Below are positions 20,118-31,144 of a stretch of 64,000 nt of DNA, in pieces; position 1 is the stretch's first letter, and every line of letters begins with the position of its first letter. Position numbers and translations under genes: made by a program. The DNA comes from Cupriavidus sp. P-10 (GTDB lineage Bacteria; Pseudomonadota; Gammaproteobacteria; Burkholderiales; Burkholderiaceae): assembly GCF_003402535.2 (NCBI RefSeq), contig NZ_AP025171.1, forward strand, positions 2,294,001-2,358,000, given 5' to 3'. The notes beneath the pieces were generated by a model. It was not told where the DNA came from and ran no database searches. It saw nothing but the letters and a program-made list of their open reading frames with translations.

Positions 20118-20930
20118 CTAGGCAATCAGCAGCTTGGCGCCGCGCTCTTTCAGCGCCGCCCCGATTTCCGGCTCGGGCGCCATGTCAGTGATCAGCCAGG
20201 CGGCCAGGTCGAAATGCTTGATCGTCACACCGGTGTTGCGGCCGAACTTGGTGTAGTCGGCTACCACGCACGGGGTGTCGGCGGCCATCAGCATGCGGCT
20301 GCGCAACTCGGCCGCGGCGCGCGAGAAGTCGCAGATCTCGCCGCGGGGCGTGACGCCACCGATGCCGATAAAGGCAAAGTCGGTGTGATAGCGCGACAGC
20401 TGCTCGATGGTGTCCCAGCCGTGGGTCGCGTCCTCGTTGTCCTGCAGTTCGCCCCCGAGCACGATGACGCGGTTGCCGTTGCGTCGCCCCAGCAGCTGCG
20501 CGATGGCAAGGTCGTTGGTGTAGACCAGCAGGTTGTGGTGTCCGTGCAGTGCCTGCGCCACCGCGTGGGTGGTAGTGCCGTAATCCAGGATCACCGATGC
20601 GCCGTCGCGCACCAGCTCCGCGGCGCGCACGCCGATGGCGCGCTTGCCTTCGGCATTGACCAGGGCACGGGTCTGGGTATCGGGTTCGGTACGATCAGAA
20701 GCCAGCGCGCCGCCGTGGGTCAGCACCAGCAGGCCGCGGCCGGCGAGCGTGTTCAGGTCGCGCCGGATGGTCTCGCGCGATACGTCGAGTTCGGTCACCA
20801 GTTCGCTGATGGCCAGCGCGCCGGTGGCGGAGAGCTGGTCGAGGATGTATTTCTGCCGTTGTTCGGCGAGCACGGGGACTCCGGGAGCGTTTGGGCTGAG
20901 CGGTGATTCTAGCGCGGGTGTGACTGGCAT
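20118..20930 (-). CDS. DeoR/GlpR-family transcriptional regulator
   Basis: 270 residues from ATG 20930 (a TTG at 20942 would add four). A DeoR helix-turn-helix lies at about residues 25-75: AEQRQKYILDQLSATGALAISELVTELDVSRETIRRDL. A sugar-phosphate-binding domain follows (ILDYGTTTHAVAQALHG, VIVLGGEL, FIGIGGVTPRGEICDFS). Members repress sugar, polyol or deoxynucleoside genes and respond to phosphorylated sugars. The gene lies downstream of phnY in the same direction but is separated by a hairpin element, and there is no sugar gene beside it. Its target is unknown. Confidence 0.9.
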   Translation of the reverse strand: MPVTPALESPLSPNAPGVPVLAEQRQKYILDQLSATGALAISELVTELDVSRETIRRDLNTLAGRGLLVLTHGGALASDRTEPDTQTRALVNAEGKRAIGVRAAELVRDGASVILDYGTTTHAVAQALHGHHNLLVYTNDLAIAQLLGRRNGNRVIVLGGELQDNEDATHGWDTIEQLSRYHTDFAFIGIGGVTPRGEICDFSRAAAELRSRMLMAADTPCVVADYTKFGRNTGVTIKHFDLAAWLITDMAPEPEIGAALKERGAKLLIA

Positions 20931-20955
20931 GGTGGCCGTCAACCAGCGCAGACCT

Positions 20956-21006
20956 GCTCCCTCTCCCGCTTGCGGGAGAGGGGAGCAAACCGGGGAGCAA
21001 ACCGGC
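20956..21006. repeat. Hairpin repeat element, copy 2, with duplicated tail
   Basis: The stem GCTCC-CTCTCCCGC / GCGGGAGAGGGGAGC has loop TT and a one-base bulge. The tail GGGAGCAAACCGG is present twice in tandem and then continues into CGG. It lies 25 bp after the stop of the leftward phnY gene (44 bp counted to the hairpin itself). Confidence 0.85.
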
Positions 21007-21030
21007 GGTCGAATCAGCTCGCCTGGTACC

Positions 21031-22494
21031 TCACGCCCAGGGCAGCGTCACCGTCTTCAAATTTGTAAAGCTCTTGGCCGCCTCCTGCACGCCCTCCTTG
21101 TACCCCAGCCCCGAATCCTTGATGCCGCCGAACGGCGTCAGCTCGATGCGGTAGCCCGGCACTTCCCACAAGTTCACCGTGCCGACGTGCAGCGAATTGG
21201 CGATCTTCGTGAACGCCTCGATATCGTTGGTGCAGACCCCCGAAGACAAGCCAAACGCCGTGCCGTTGGAAATCCGGATCGCATCATCGACATCGCGGAA
21301 CGTGATGATCGGCGATACCGGCCCGAAGGTCTCCTCGCGCACCACCGTCATCGCCGGGTCGACGCGGTCGATCACAGTGGGCGCGTAGCTGGCGCCGTTG
21401 CGCTGGTTGCCGACCAGCAGCCGCGCGCCCTGCGCCACCGCCTCGTTGACGCGCGCCTCGAACAGCATGGCCGCCTCTTCGTCGATCACCGTGCCCATGT
21501 CGACGCCGCGGTCCATCGGGTCGCCGTATTTCCACGCGCGGGTTTTCTCGACCACCAGTTCAGTGAAGCGCGCCGCGACCGCCTCGTGCACCAGCATGCG
21601 CTTGACCGCGGTGCAGCGCTGGCCCGAGTTCTTGTACGAACCCTGCACCGCGAGGTCGGAGGCACGATCGAGGTCGGCATCGGCCAGCACGATCAGCGGG
21701 TCATTGCCGCCCAGCTCCAGCACCACGCGCTTGTAGCCGGCCTTGCTGGCGATGTACTTGCCGATCGCCACACCCCCGGTGAAGGTGACGAGGTCGACGG
21801 CAGGATGGGTGATCAGCTCGTCGGCGATCTCGCGCGGGTCGCCGGTGACGACCTGCAGCATCTGCGGCGGCAGCCCGGCCTCGTACAGCAGGTCGGCCAG
21901 GTAGTACGCCGACAGCGGCACCTTCTCCGACGGCTTGAGCACCATGCGGTTGTTGGTCGCGATCGACGGCGCCACCTTGTGCGCCACCTGGTTCATCGGG
22001 TGGTTAAACGGCGTGATGGCGCAGATCACGCCTAGCAGCGGCTCGCGCTGCGTCATCACGCGGCGCTTCTTGCCGTGTGGGGTCAGGTCGCACGAGAACA
22101 GCTGGCCGTCGTCGCGCAGCGCCTCGGTGGCGGCAAAGCCGAGCACATCGGCCACGCGGCCGATCTCGTACAGCGAATCCTTCTTGGACAGGCCGGACTC
22201 CAGCGTGATCAGGTCCGACGCTTCTTCGGTGCGCTTGCGCAGCAGGGCCGCGGCGCGGTTCAGGATGGCGGCGCGCTCGTAGCGCGTCAGTGTGGAGCGG
22301 TACGCCTGCGCCACGTCGAAGGCGCGGCGCACGTCGTCGAGCGTGGCCTTGGGCACGGTGCCCACCAGCGTGCCGTCATACGGGTTGCGCACCTCGATCA
22401 CGCGCTCGCGCACGATCTTCTGGCCATCGATGCGCAGCGCCTCGGCGCGGAAGTGCGGGCTGATTGTGCCAGCAGGGAATTGGGGAGCGTTCAT
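21031..22494 (-). CDS. phnY: Phosphonoacetaldehyde dehydrogenase
   Basis: 487 residues of the aldehyde dehydrogenase superfamily. The NAD-binding region contains [21 protein letters not shown], the general-base Glu260 lies in LELGGNDP and the catalytic Cys294 in [14 protein letters not shown]. The variant [10 protein letters not shown] in place of the common NFPL and the phosphonate-gene neighbourhood identify it as PhnY, which oxidises phosphonoacetaldehyde to phosphonoacetate with NAD+. It is encoded downstream of phnA and the GntR regulator in one leftward operon. An acyl-semialdehyde dehydrogenase of another type is unlikely given PhnA next door. Confidence 0.9.
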   Translation of the reverse strand: MNAPQFPAGTISPHFRAEALRIDGQKIVRERVIEVRNPYDGTLVGTVPKATLDDVRRAFDVAQAYRSTLTRYERAAILNRAAALLRKRTEEASDLITLESGLSKKDSLYEIGRVADVLGFAATEALRDDGQLFSCDLTPHGKKRRVMTQREPLLGVICAITPFNHPMNQVAHKVAPSIATNNRMVLKPSEKVPLSAYYLADLLYEAGLPPQMLQVVTGDPREIADELITHPAVDLVTFTGGVAIGKYIASKAGYKRVVLELGGNDPLIVLADADLDRASDLAVQGSYKNSGQRCTAVKRMLVHEAVAARFTELVVEKTRAWKYGDPMDRGVDMGTVIDEEAAMLFEARVNEAVAQGARLLVGNQRNGASYAPTVIDRVDPAMTVVREETFGPVSPIITFRDVDDAIRISNGTAFGLSSGVCTNDIEAFTKIANSLHVGTVNLWEVPGYRIELTPFGGIKDSGLGYKEGVQEAAKSFTNLKTVTLPWA

Positions 22495-22536
22495 GGATTT
22501 CTCCGGTCAGTACGGATGCAGCGGCTGGTAGCGTGG

Positions 22537-24618
<2,082 letters not shown>

Positions 24619-24689
24619 GAAAACTCCCGTTTGTGACGGATTCGGCAATATCGAAAATCCTTATTGCGATTAAAGCAAGCGATTTGTAT

Positions 24690-24701
24690 ATTGTCAACAA
24701 T
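24690..24701. promoter_or_regulatory. Candidate GntR/FCD operator in the divergent phosphonate promoter
   Basis: The perfect inverted repeat ATTGT-CA-ACAAT has the arm sequence and 2-nt spacing of operators known for FCD-type GntR regulators such as VanR. It lies 72 bp upstream of the regulator ATG and 185 bp upstream of the importer gene, in the most AT-rich part of the region. A second 10-bp palindrome, GTTGCGCAAC, is at 24802-24811. Confidence 0.55.
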
Positions 24702-24885
24702 CAAGACATCGGCGACGCCAGCAGGGTGACGCAAAAGCCATTGATAAAACAGGCATATGTCTTGTAAGTGTTGTAGCAGAAGGGTTTCAAGGTGATCCAA
24801 TGTTGCGCAACGCAGCGCCACACATTGCAACATATTCACCAAATTGACACAAATCTCCACCTACAATGCCGGAAAAGGAGGCCCC

Positions 24886-25917
24886 ATGAAACTGTCCATC
24901 ACGTCCACCCTGCATACCGCCGCCGCCCTGCTCGCACTGGGCGCCGCCAGCACCGCGCTGGCCCAGAAAACCACCCTGACGGTCTACACCGCGTGGGAGA
25001 TCGAAACCCTGAAGCCATACGCCGAAGGCTTCGCCAAGGCCGCGCCCGACATCGAGCTGAAGTACGTGCGTGACTCCACCGGTGTCATCACCGCCAAGGC
25101 GCTCGCTGAAAAGGCCAACCCGCAGGCGGACGTGATCGCCGGCCTGGCCGCATCGAGCCTGGAGCTGCTGAAACAGGAAGGCATGCTGACGCCCTACACG
25201 CCCAGGGGCTTCGAAAAACTGACGCGCGACTACAGCGACAAGGCCACGCCGCCATCATGGGTGGGGCTGGATGTCTGGGGCGCCACCGTGTGCTTCAACA
25301 CCGTCGAAGCCAGGAAGCGCAACCTGCCCCGACCCGAGAGCTGGAAGGACCTGGCCAAGCCGGTCTACAAGGGCACCATCGTGATGCCCAACCCGGCCTC
25401 GTCCGGCACCGGCTTCCTTGACGTGACCGCCTGGCTGCAGCTGTTCGGCGAACAGGAGGGCTGGAAGTACATGGACGCGCTGCACGAGAACATCGCCCAG
25501 TACACGCACAGCGGCTCCAAGCCTTGCAAGCAGGCAGGCTCGGGCGAATTCCCGATCGGCATCTCGTTCGAACTGCGCGCGCACAAGACGCTGGCGTCGG
25601 GCGCACCGATCGAGATGATCTTCCCCAAGGAAGGCCTGGGCTATGACATCGAGGCCGCCGGCATCGTCAAGGGAACGAAGAAGCAGGAGGCCGCGCAGCG
25701 CTACATGGACTGGCTGGCGAGCAAGGAAGCGGCGCAGCTGTTCGCAAAAGACTGGGCCATCGTGACCTACCCTGGCGTGGCCCGGAAGGTGGAGACCATC
25801 CCTGCCAACTACGAGCAGATGCTGGTCAAGAACGATTTCAGCTTCATCGCCAGGAGCCGCGAGCGGGTGCTGAACGAATGGCAGAAGCGGTACGCCGGCA
25901 AGTCCGAAAAGCAGTAA
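24886..25917 (+). CDS. 2-aminoethylphosphonate ABC transporter, periplasmic binding protein
   Basis: 343 residues from ATG 24886 with AAAAGGAG five bases upstream. Residues 1-26 are a signal peptide (AAALLALGAASTALA-Q). The mature part is a Fe3+/putrescine-type extracellular solute-binding protein (TLTVYTAWEIETLKPYAEGF, NPQADVIAGLAAS, GTIVMPNPASSGTGF). This subfamily is found with phnW clusters as the AEP-binding component (AepX/PhnS2-like); the neighbouring phnW, phnY and phnA genes support that reading over an iron role. It is the first gene of a rightward operon with the ATPase, permease and phnW. Confidence 0.9.
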   Translation: MKLSITSTLHTAAALLALGAASTALAQKTTLTVYTAWEIETLKPYAEGFAKAAPDIELKYVRDSTGVITAKALAEKANPQADVIAGLAASSLELLKQEGMLTPYTPRGFEKLTRDYSDKATPPSWVGLDVWGATVCFNTVEARKRNLPRPESWKDLAKPVYKGTIVMPNPASSGTGFLDVTAWLQLFGEQEGWKYMDALHENIAQYTHSGSKPCKQAGSGEFPIGISFELRAHKTLASGAPIEMIFPKEGLGYDIEAAGIVKGTKKQEAAQRYMDWLASKEAAQLFAKDWAIVTYPGVARKVETIPANYEQMLVKNDFSFIARSRERVLNEWQKRYAGKSEKQ

Positions 25918-25991
25918 TCCGGGAACGCCTTGGCCCGGCGCCCAGAGCGCCGGACCACCGCCACGACAACACCGCCGAGGACCCCCACGCC

Positions 25992-27104
25992 ATGCAATCC
26001 CCCACTTCCACGGCCGAGACCTACCTCAGCCTGAAAGGCATCCACAAGCGCTTCGGCAGCGGCGCCAGCCCCTTCGTCGCGCTGCATCACATCGATCTCG
26101 ACGTGCGCCAGGGCGAGCTGCTGTGCTTCCTGGGCCCGTCGGGCTGCGGCAAGACCACGCTGCTGCGCATCATCGCCGGGCTGGAATCGCAGAACGCCGG
26201 CACCATCCACCAGGGCGGGCGCGATATCTCCACGCTGCCGCCGATGGAGCGCGACTACGGCATCGTGTTCCAGTCCTATGCCTTGTTCCCCAACCTGACC
26301 GTGGCGGACAACGTCGCCTACGGCCTGGTCAACCGGCGCATGCCGCGCGACCAGCGCCGCGCGCGTGTCGCCGAGCTGCTGACGCTGGTGGGCCTGCCCG
26401 ACCGCGGCAACCAGTACCCCGCGCAACTCTCCGGCGGCCAGCAGCAGCGCGTGGCGATCGCGCGCGCGCTGGCTACCTCGCCCGGCCTGCTGCTGCTGGA
26501 CGAACCCCTGTCCGCGCTCGACGCACGCGTGCGCGTGCGGCTGCGCAGCGAGATCCGCGCGCTCCAGCAGCGGCTGAATATCACCACCATCCTGGTCACC
26601 CACGACCAGGAAGAGGCGCTGTCGATGGCCGACCGCATCGTGGTCATGAACCAGGGCGTGATCGAGCAGGTGGGCACGCCGGCGCAGGTCTACCAGCGCC
26701 CGTCCACGCCGTTTGCCGCGGACTTCGTCGGCAAGACCAATATGCTGGGCGCGCGCGTCGGCGGTGACGGGGCGCTGCACCTCGGCGGCGTGCGCATGGA
26801 TTGCACCGCGCCGGCCGGCTGCTGCGCCGACGAAGCGGTGCAGGTGTTCTTCCGCCCCGAAGACGTCTGCGTGCGCGGCATCGAGCAGCACGGGTCCAAT
26901 GTGCTGGAGGCCACCGTGGACAAGATCGAGTTCCTGGGCGCGTTCTCGCGCCTGACGCTGCGGCTGCCCGATGCCGCCTCCGGCACGCTGTGCGCCGACC
27001 TTTCTCTCAATGACCTGCACGAGCTGCGCCCGAACACCGGCGACCGCCTGCGCCTGGCCATTCCCGCCGACCGCCTCCGCATCTTCCGCCACGCATGCGC
27101 CTGA
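25992..27104 (+). CDS. 2-aminoethylphosphonate ABC transporter, ATP-binding protein
   Basis: 370 residues from ATG 25992. It has a complete ABC ATPase domain (about residues 10-245): Walker A GPSGCGKTT, Q-loop around YGIVFQSYALFP, signature LSGGQQQRVAIARAL, Walker B LLLLDEPLSALD and the switch His in LVTHDQEEA. A TOBE domain follows at about 285-365 (FFRPEDVCVRG). It energises import with the two-domain permease, whose start overlaps its 3' end by 10 bp. This is the PhnT2/AepP-like member of the POTRA-type (polyamine/iron) ATPases; substrate assignment rests on context. Confidence 0.92.
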   Translation: MQSPTSTAETYLSLKGIHKRFGSGASPFVALHHIDLDVRQGELLCFLGPSGCGKTTLLRIIAGLESQNAGTIHQGGRDISTLPPMERDYGIVFQSYALFPNLTVADNVAYGLVNRRMPRDQRRARVAELLTLVGLPDRGNQYPAQLSGGQQQRVAIARALATSPGLLLLDEPLSALDARVRVRLRSEIRALQQRLNITTILVTHDQEEALSMADRIVVMNQGVIEQVGTPAQVYQRPSTPFAADFVGKTNMLGARVGGDGALHLGGVRMDCTAPAGCCADEAVQVFFRPEDVCVRGIEQHGSNVLEATVDKIEFLGAFSRLTLRLPDAASGTLCADLSLNDLHELRPNTGDRLRLAIPADRLRIFRHACA

Positions 27105-28903
27105 GCCTCACGACGGCGCCGGCCAGTGTGCCGGCTACCGATACCGCCCCAGGCGCCGTACCTGCCGGGCTTGTCAACCCCGGCGGGCGGCCTTCCATGC
27201 CCGCTCCACCCGCGATAGTTGCGACTTCGGTGCGTGCGCACTGGACCGACCGGCTCGCGCACCTGCTGCTGGCACTGGCCGCGGTGGCGCTGCTGTGCTT
27301 CGTGCTGGCGCCGATCGTGATGATCCTGGCCAAGAGCGTACAGAACCGCGACGGCTCGCTGGCCGGCATCACCCACTTCCGCGCCTACCTTGAATCGCCG
27401 GCGCTGCTGCGCTCGGTGTGGAACAGCCTGTGGGTCTCGGCGCTGGCCACCTGCATCACCGTGCCGCTGGCCTTTACCTTTGCCTACGCGCTCACGCGCA
27501 GCCGCATCGCGTGCAAGGGGCTGCTGCGCAACCTGGCGCTGATCCCGCTGCTGGCGCCGTCGCTGCTGGCGGCGATCTCCTTTATCTTCTGGTTCGGCAA
27601 CCAGGGGCTGTTCAAGCCCTGGATGGGCGGCACGCAGATCTACGGGCCGCTGGGCATCGTCGCCTCGCTGGTGTTCGCCACCTTCCCGCATGCGCTGATG
27701 ATTTTGGTCACGGCGCTGTCGCTGACCGACGCGCGGCTGTACGAGGCGGCCGATGCGCTGGGCACCTCCACTACCCGCAAATTCTTCACCATCACCGTGC
27801 CGGGGGCCCGCTATGGCCTGGTCAGCGCGGCGATGGTGGTGTTCACTTATGCGATCTCCGACTTCGGCATCCCCAAGGTGATCGGCGGCAACTTCCATAT
27901 GCTGGCCACCGACATCTACAAGCTGGTGATCGGCATGCAGGACTTCTCGCAGGGTGCGGTGGTGTCGCTGATGCTGCTGGTGCCGGTCGCGGTCACCTAC
28001 TGCGTCGATGCGCGCGTGCAGAAGCGGCAGATGGCCCTGATGTCGGCGCGCTCGGTGCCCTATGTGCCGCGTCGCAGCCGCCGCTTCGACCTCGCCATGG
28101 CGTCGTTCTGCTGGCTGATGGCGGCGCTGATGCTGGCGGTGATGGGCATGGCGATCTATGCATCCTTCGTCAAGCTGTGGCCGTACAACTTCTCGCTGTC
28201 GCTGAACCACTACCGGGTAGGCCTGGTCGAGGGCGGCGTGGTCGACTCCTACCTGAACAGCCTGCGCATGGCGGGGGTGGCCGCGGTGATCGGCCCGGTG
28301 TTCATCTTTGCCACCGCCTACCTGCTGGAAAAGACGCGCGGGCTGGACTGGCTGCGCGGCGTCGTGCGGCTGATGGCGGTGCTGCCGATGGGCGTGCCGG
28401 GGCTGGTGCTGGGCCTGGGCTACATCTTTTTCTTCGTGCCGCAGGCCAATCCGCTGCACGGCCTGTACCAGACGCTGGGCATCCTGGTGCTGGTGACGAT
28501 CGTGCACTACTACGCGTCGTGCCACCTGACCGCCGTCACCGCGCTCAAGCAGCTCGACAGCGAGTTCGAGGCCGTGTCGGCATCGCTGAAGGTGCCCTTC
28601 TACAAGACCTTCTTCAAGGTTACGGTGCCGGCGTGCCTGCCCGCCATCCTGGAGATCTCGCGCTACCTGTTCATCAACGCCATGACCACGGTGTCTGCGG
28701 TGGTGTTCCTGTACGGCGCCGACACCAAGCTGGCCTCGGTCGAAATCGTCAACCTGGACGAGTCCGGGGACATCGGCCCGGCGGCGGCAATGGCCACGCT
28801 GGTGGTGGTGACCTCCGCGCTGGCCTGCCTGCTCTATTACCTGCTGCAACGCGTGCTCGACCGCAAGACCCAGGCATGGCGCCAGGGTCAGTCGAGTGAC
28901 TGA
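27095..28903 (+). CDS. 2-aminoethylphosphonate ABC transporter, fused two-domain permease
   Basis: 602 residues with two BPD-type permease halves in one chain, like FbpB-type iron permeases. Each half has about six helices and its own EAA loop: [26 protein letters not shown] in the first, and [26 protein letters not shown] in the second. About 45 N-terminal residues are Pro/Ala-rich and poorly conserved-looking, so translation might start later, but ATG 27095 overlaps the ATPase gene by 10 bp, which favours coupling. One chain therefore replaces the usual permease dimer. phnW follows after 53 bp. Confidence 0.92.
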   Translation: MRLSLTTAPASVPATDTAPGAVPAGLVNPGGRPSMPAPPAIVATSVRAHWTDRLAHLLLALAAVALLCFVLAPIVMILAKSVQNRDGSLAGITHFRAYLESPALLRSVWNSLWVSALATCITVPLAFTFAYALTRSRIACKGLLRNLALIPLLAPSLLAAISFIFWFGNQGLFKPWMGGTQIYGPLGIVASLVFATFPHALMILVTALSLTDARLYEAADALGTSTTRKFFTITVPGARYGLVSAAMVVFTYAISDFGIPKVIGGNFHMLATDIYKLVIGMQDFSQGAVVSLMLLVPVAVTYCVDARVQKRQMALMSARSVPYVPRRSRRFDLAMASFCWLMAALMLAVMGMAIYASFVKLWPYNFSLSLNHYRVGLVEGGVVDSYLNSLRMAGVAAVIGPVFIFATAYLLEKTRGLDWLRGVVRLMAVLPMGVPGLVLGLGYIFFFVPQANPLHGLYQTLGILVLVTIVHYYASCHLTAVTALKQLDSEFEAVSASLKVPFYKTFFKVTVPACLPAILEISRYLFINAMTTVSAVVFLYGADTKLASVEIVNLDESGDIGPAAAMATLVVVTSALACLLYYLLQRVLDRKTQAWRQGQSSD

Positions 28904-28956
28904 AATCTCCCAATACGCAATCGCATCCCCCACTCCTTCCCAATCAGGAGCTCACC

Positions 28957-30090
28957 ATGATCCGCGGCAACGACCCGATCCTTCTGACCCCCGGCCCCCT
29001 CACCACCTCGCTCGCGACCAAGCAGGCCATGCTGCGCGACTGGGGGTCGTGGGACGCGTCCTTCAACGCCATCACGCGCAGCCTGTGCGACGACCTGGTG
29101 CGCATCGTCCACGGCGAAGGCACCCATGTGTGCGTGCCGATGCAGGGCAGCGGCACCTTCTCGGTCGAAGCCGCCATCGCCAATGTGGTGCCGCGCGACG
29201 GCAAGGTGCTGGTGCCGCAGAACGGCGCGTACTGCCAGCGCATCCTGAAGATCTGCAAGGTGCTGGGACGCGCCAGCGTGGAGTTGCCGATCCCCGAAGA
29301 CCAGCCGGCCACGGCCGCGCTGATCGAGCAGGCGCTGGCGCGCGATCCCTCGATCACGCACGTGGCGCAGGTGCATTGCGAGACCGGCGCCGGCGTACTG
29401 AACCCGCTGCCGGAAATCGCCGCGGTGTGCCAGCGCCTGGGCAAGGGGCTGATCGTCGATGCCATGAGTTCGTTCGGCGCGATCGATATCGATGCCCGCG
29501 CCATGCCGTTCGATGCGCTGGTGGCTGCCACCGGCAAGTGCATCGAGGGCGTGCCGGGCATGGGGTTCGTGCTGGTGCGCAAGGACGTGCTGGAGGCCAG
29601 CCAGGGCAACAGCCATTCGCTGGCGCTCGATCTGTACGACCAGTACGCCTATATGCAGAAGACCACGCAGTGGCGCTTTACGCCGCCCACGCACGTGGTG
29701 GCAGCGTTCCGCGCGGCGCTGGACCAGTTCCTGGAAGAAGGCGGGCAGCCGGTGCGCGGGGCGCGCTATCGCAGGAACTGCGGGGCGCTGGTCAGGGGCA
29801 TGGGCGAGCTTGGCTTCCGGCCGTTCCTGCCGGCGGCGGTGCAGGCGCCGATCATCGTTACCTTCCACGCGCCGGCGGATGCGCGTTATGACTTCAAGAC
29901 CTTCTACAGCAAGGTGCGCGAGCGCGGGTACATCCTCTATCCCGGCAAGCTGACGCAGATGGAGACGTTCCGCGTTGGGTGCATCGGCGCGATCGACGAC
30001 AACGAGATGCGCAATGTGGTGACGGCGGTGGGCGAGGTGCTGAAAGAGATGGGGATAGCGATGAACGCGCCGCTGGCGCAGGCAGCATGA
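28957..30090 (+). CDS. phnW: 2-aminoethylphosphonate:pyruvate aminotransferase
   Basis: 377 residues, a class V PLP aminotransferase. It transfers the amino group of AEP to pyruvate, giving phosphonoacetaldehyde and alanine, the first step of AEP use. Landmarks are [10 protein letters not shown] at the N-terminus, [25 protein letters not shown], the PLP aspartate in [11 protein letters not shown] and the Schiff-base Lys194 in [14 protein letters not shown] 28957 has CAGGAG seven bases upstream. It is last in the importer operon and feeds PhnY and PhnA, encoded on the opposite strand. No phosphonatase (phnX) gene is in the window. Confidence 0.95.
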   Translation: MIRGNDPILLTPGPLTTSLATKQAMLRDWGSWDASFNAITRSLCDDLVRIVHGEGTHVCVPMQGSGTFSVEAAIANVVPRDGKVLVPQNGAYCQRILKICKVLGRASVELPIPEDQPATAALIEQALARDPSITHVAQVHCETGAGVLNPLPEIAAVCQRLGKGLIVDAMSSFGAIDIDARAMPFDALVAATGKCIEGVPGMGFVLVRKDVLEASQGNSHSLALDLYDQYAYMQKTTQWRFTPPTHVVAAFRAALDQFLEEGGQPVRGARYRRNCGALVRGMGELGFRPFLPAAVQAPIIVTFHAPADARYDFKTFYSKVRERGYILYPGKLTQMETFRVGCIGAIDDNEMRNVVTAVGEVLKEMGIAMNAPLAQAA

Positions 30091-30122
30091 TGGCCACGTC
30101 CCACCCACGCTAGCAGCAGGCC

Positions 30123-30149
30123 CCCCTCTCCCGCAAGCAGGAGAGGGGA
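30123..30149. repeat. Hairpin repeat element, copy 3
   Basis: CCCCTCTCC / GGAGAGGGG stem with an 8- to 9-base loop in place of the longer stem of copies 1 and 2. It starts 32 bp after the phnW stop. The tail AGAAAACAAGCGG to the right is related to that of the other copies. Confidence 0.75.
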
Positions 30150-30200
30150 GAAAACAAGCGGGTTCGAGAAACGCGACAGACAGAACTCCAAAACCTTCCC

Positions 30201-31052
30201 ATGCCCCTTCCCCCCGACTTCCACGGCCTCGCCTTTGCCGCCGTGATGCTGTCCGCGCTGATGCACGCCTCCTGGAACGCCATCGTAAAGATCGGCGGCG
30301 ACCGCCTCTCGTCGATGGCGCTGATCGACACCTTCTGCCTGCTGGTGGCGATCCCCTTCCTGTTCCTTGTGCCATTGCCCGCGCCACAGGTATGGCCCTT
30401 CCTGCTGGCCACCGTCGCACTGGAAGTCGGCTACAAGCTGTCACTGGTGGCGGCCTACAATCGCGGCGACTTCAGCCAGGCCTATCCACTGATGCGCGGC
30501 TCGGCACCGATGCTGGTGGCGGTCCTGCTGTTGATCACCGGCAGCGAGCGGCTCAGCCCCGGCGGCTATGCCGGCATCGCCCTGATCTGCTGCGGCCTGG
30601 TCAGCCTGGTGCGCTGGCGGCGGCAGTCGCCTGACCTGCTCGGCTTTGCGCTGCTTGCCGGCGCCTGCCTGGCGGCAGGCACGGTGATCGACGGCACGGC
30701 GGTGAAGCGCTACGGCGAGGTCTTTACCTACATCGTCTGGCTGCAGGCGATGTCGCACATCTTCATGCCCACCTACGCGCTGAGCCGGCGCGGCAGCGCG
30801 CTAGTGACGCTCCTGCGCGCGGAATGGAAGCGTGCCTGGATCGGCGGCATCAACCGCGTGGGCTCGTATGCGCTGATGTTGTGGGCGATGACGCTGGCGC
30901 CGGTGACCAAGCTGGCGGCACTGCGTGAATCCAGCGTGATCTTTGCCGCGCTGCTGGGGCATTTCCTGCTGCGCGAGCCGTTCGACCGCCGCCGCGTGAT
31001 CGCGACCGGGCTGGTGCTTGCCGGCATCCTGACGCTGCAGCTGGCACGCTGA
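30201..31052 (+). CDS. EamA/DMT-type membrane protein linked to phosphonate genes
   Basis: 283 residues with about nine or ten membrane helices, in the drug/metabolite transporter superfamily pattern (ALMHASWNAIVKIGGDR near the N-terminus, and LRESSVIFAALLGHFLLREPF near the C-terminus, the classic end of an EamA repeat). A DMT subfamily that accompanies phosphonate-use genes is known, and this gene sits 110 bp after phnW. Its cargo is unknown; export of a by-product or import of a second phosphonate are both possible. The hairpin element between phnW and this gene may lower its transcription relative to phnW. Confidence 0.85.
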   Translation: MPLPPDFHGLAFAAVMLSALMHASWNAIVKIGGDRLSSMALIDTFCLLVAIPFLFLVPLPAPQVWPFLLATVALEVGYKLSLVAAYNRGDFSQAYPLMRGSAPMLVAVLLLITGSERLSPGGYAGIALICCGLVSLVRWRRQSPDLLGFALLAGACLAAGTVIDGTAVKRYGEVFTYIVWLQAMSHIFMPTYALSRRGSALVTLLRAEWKRAWIGGINRVGSYALMLWAMTLAPVTKLAALRESSVIFAALLGHFLLREPFDRRRVIATGLVLAGILTLQLAR

Positions 31053-31081
31053 CCTGGCCTGTTGCGTTTTGTGTTGTTTAT

Positions 31082-31107
31082 TGGCATTTTGTGGCATACC
31101 ATGGCAT
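31082..31107. promoter_or_regulatory. Three TGGCAT repeats phased at 10 bp
   Basis: TGGCAT occurs at 31082-31087, 31092-31097 and 31102-31107, exactly one helical turn apart, inside the only AT-rich stretch before the flavin dehydrogenase (start 31145). The middle part reads TGGCATACCA, a near palindrome. It is a candidate regulator-binding array. Confidence 0.5.
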
Positions 31108-31144
31108 TCATCCTCCACCGCCTTCGCGCCGCGCGTTGCCCACC

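Noticed and set aside
24844..24867. TTGACA ... TACAAT as the AEP importer promoter
   Set aside because: The spacer is only 12 bp, too short; the real boxes are not placed.
26690..28933. Long minus-strand frame opposite the phosphonate permease
   Set aside because: His/Gln/Arg-rich antisense artefact; the plus strand carries a clear permease with two EAA loops.
31052..31144. Sigma-54 promoter before the flavin dehydrogenase
   Set aside because: TGGCAC/TGGCAT hexamers occur, but no TTGC stands at the required spacing.
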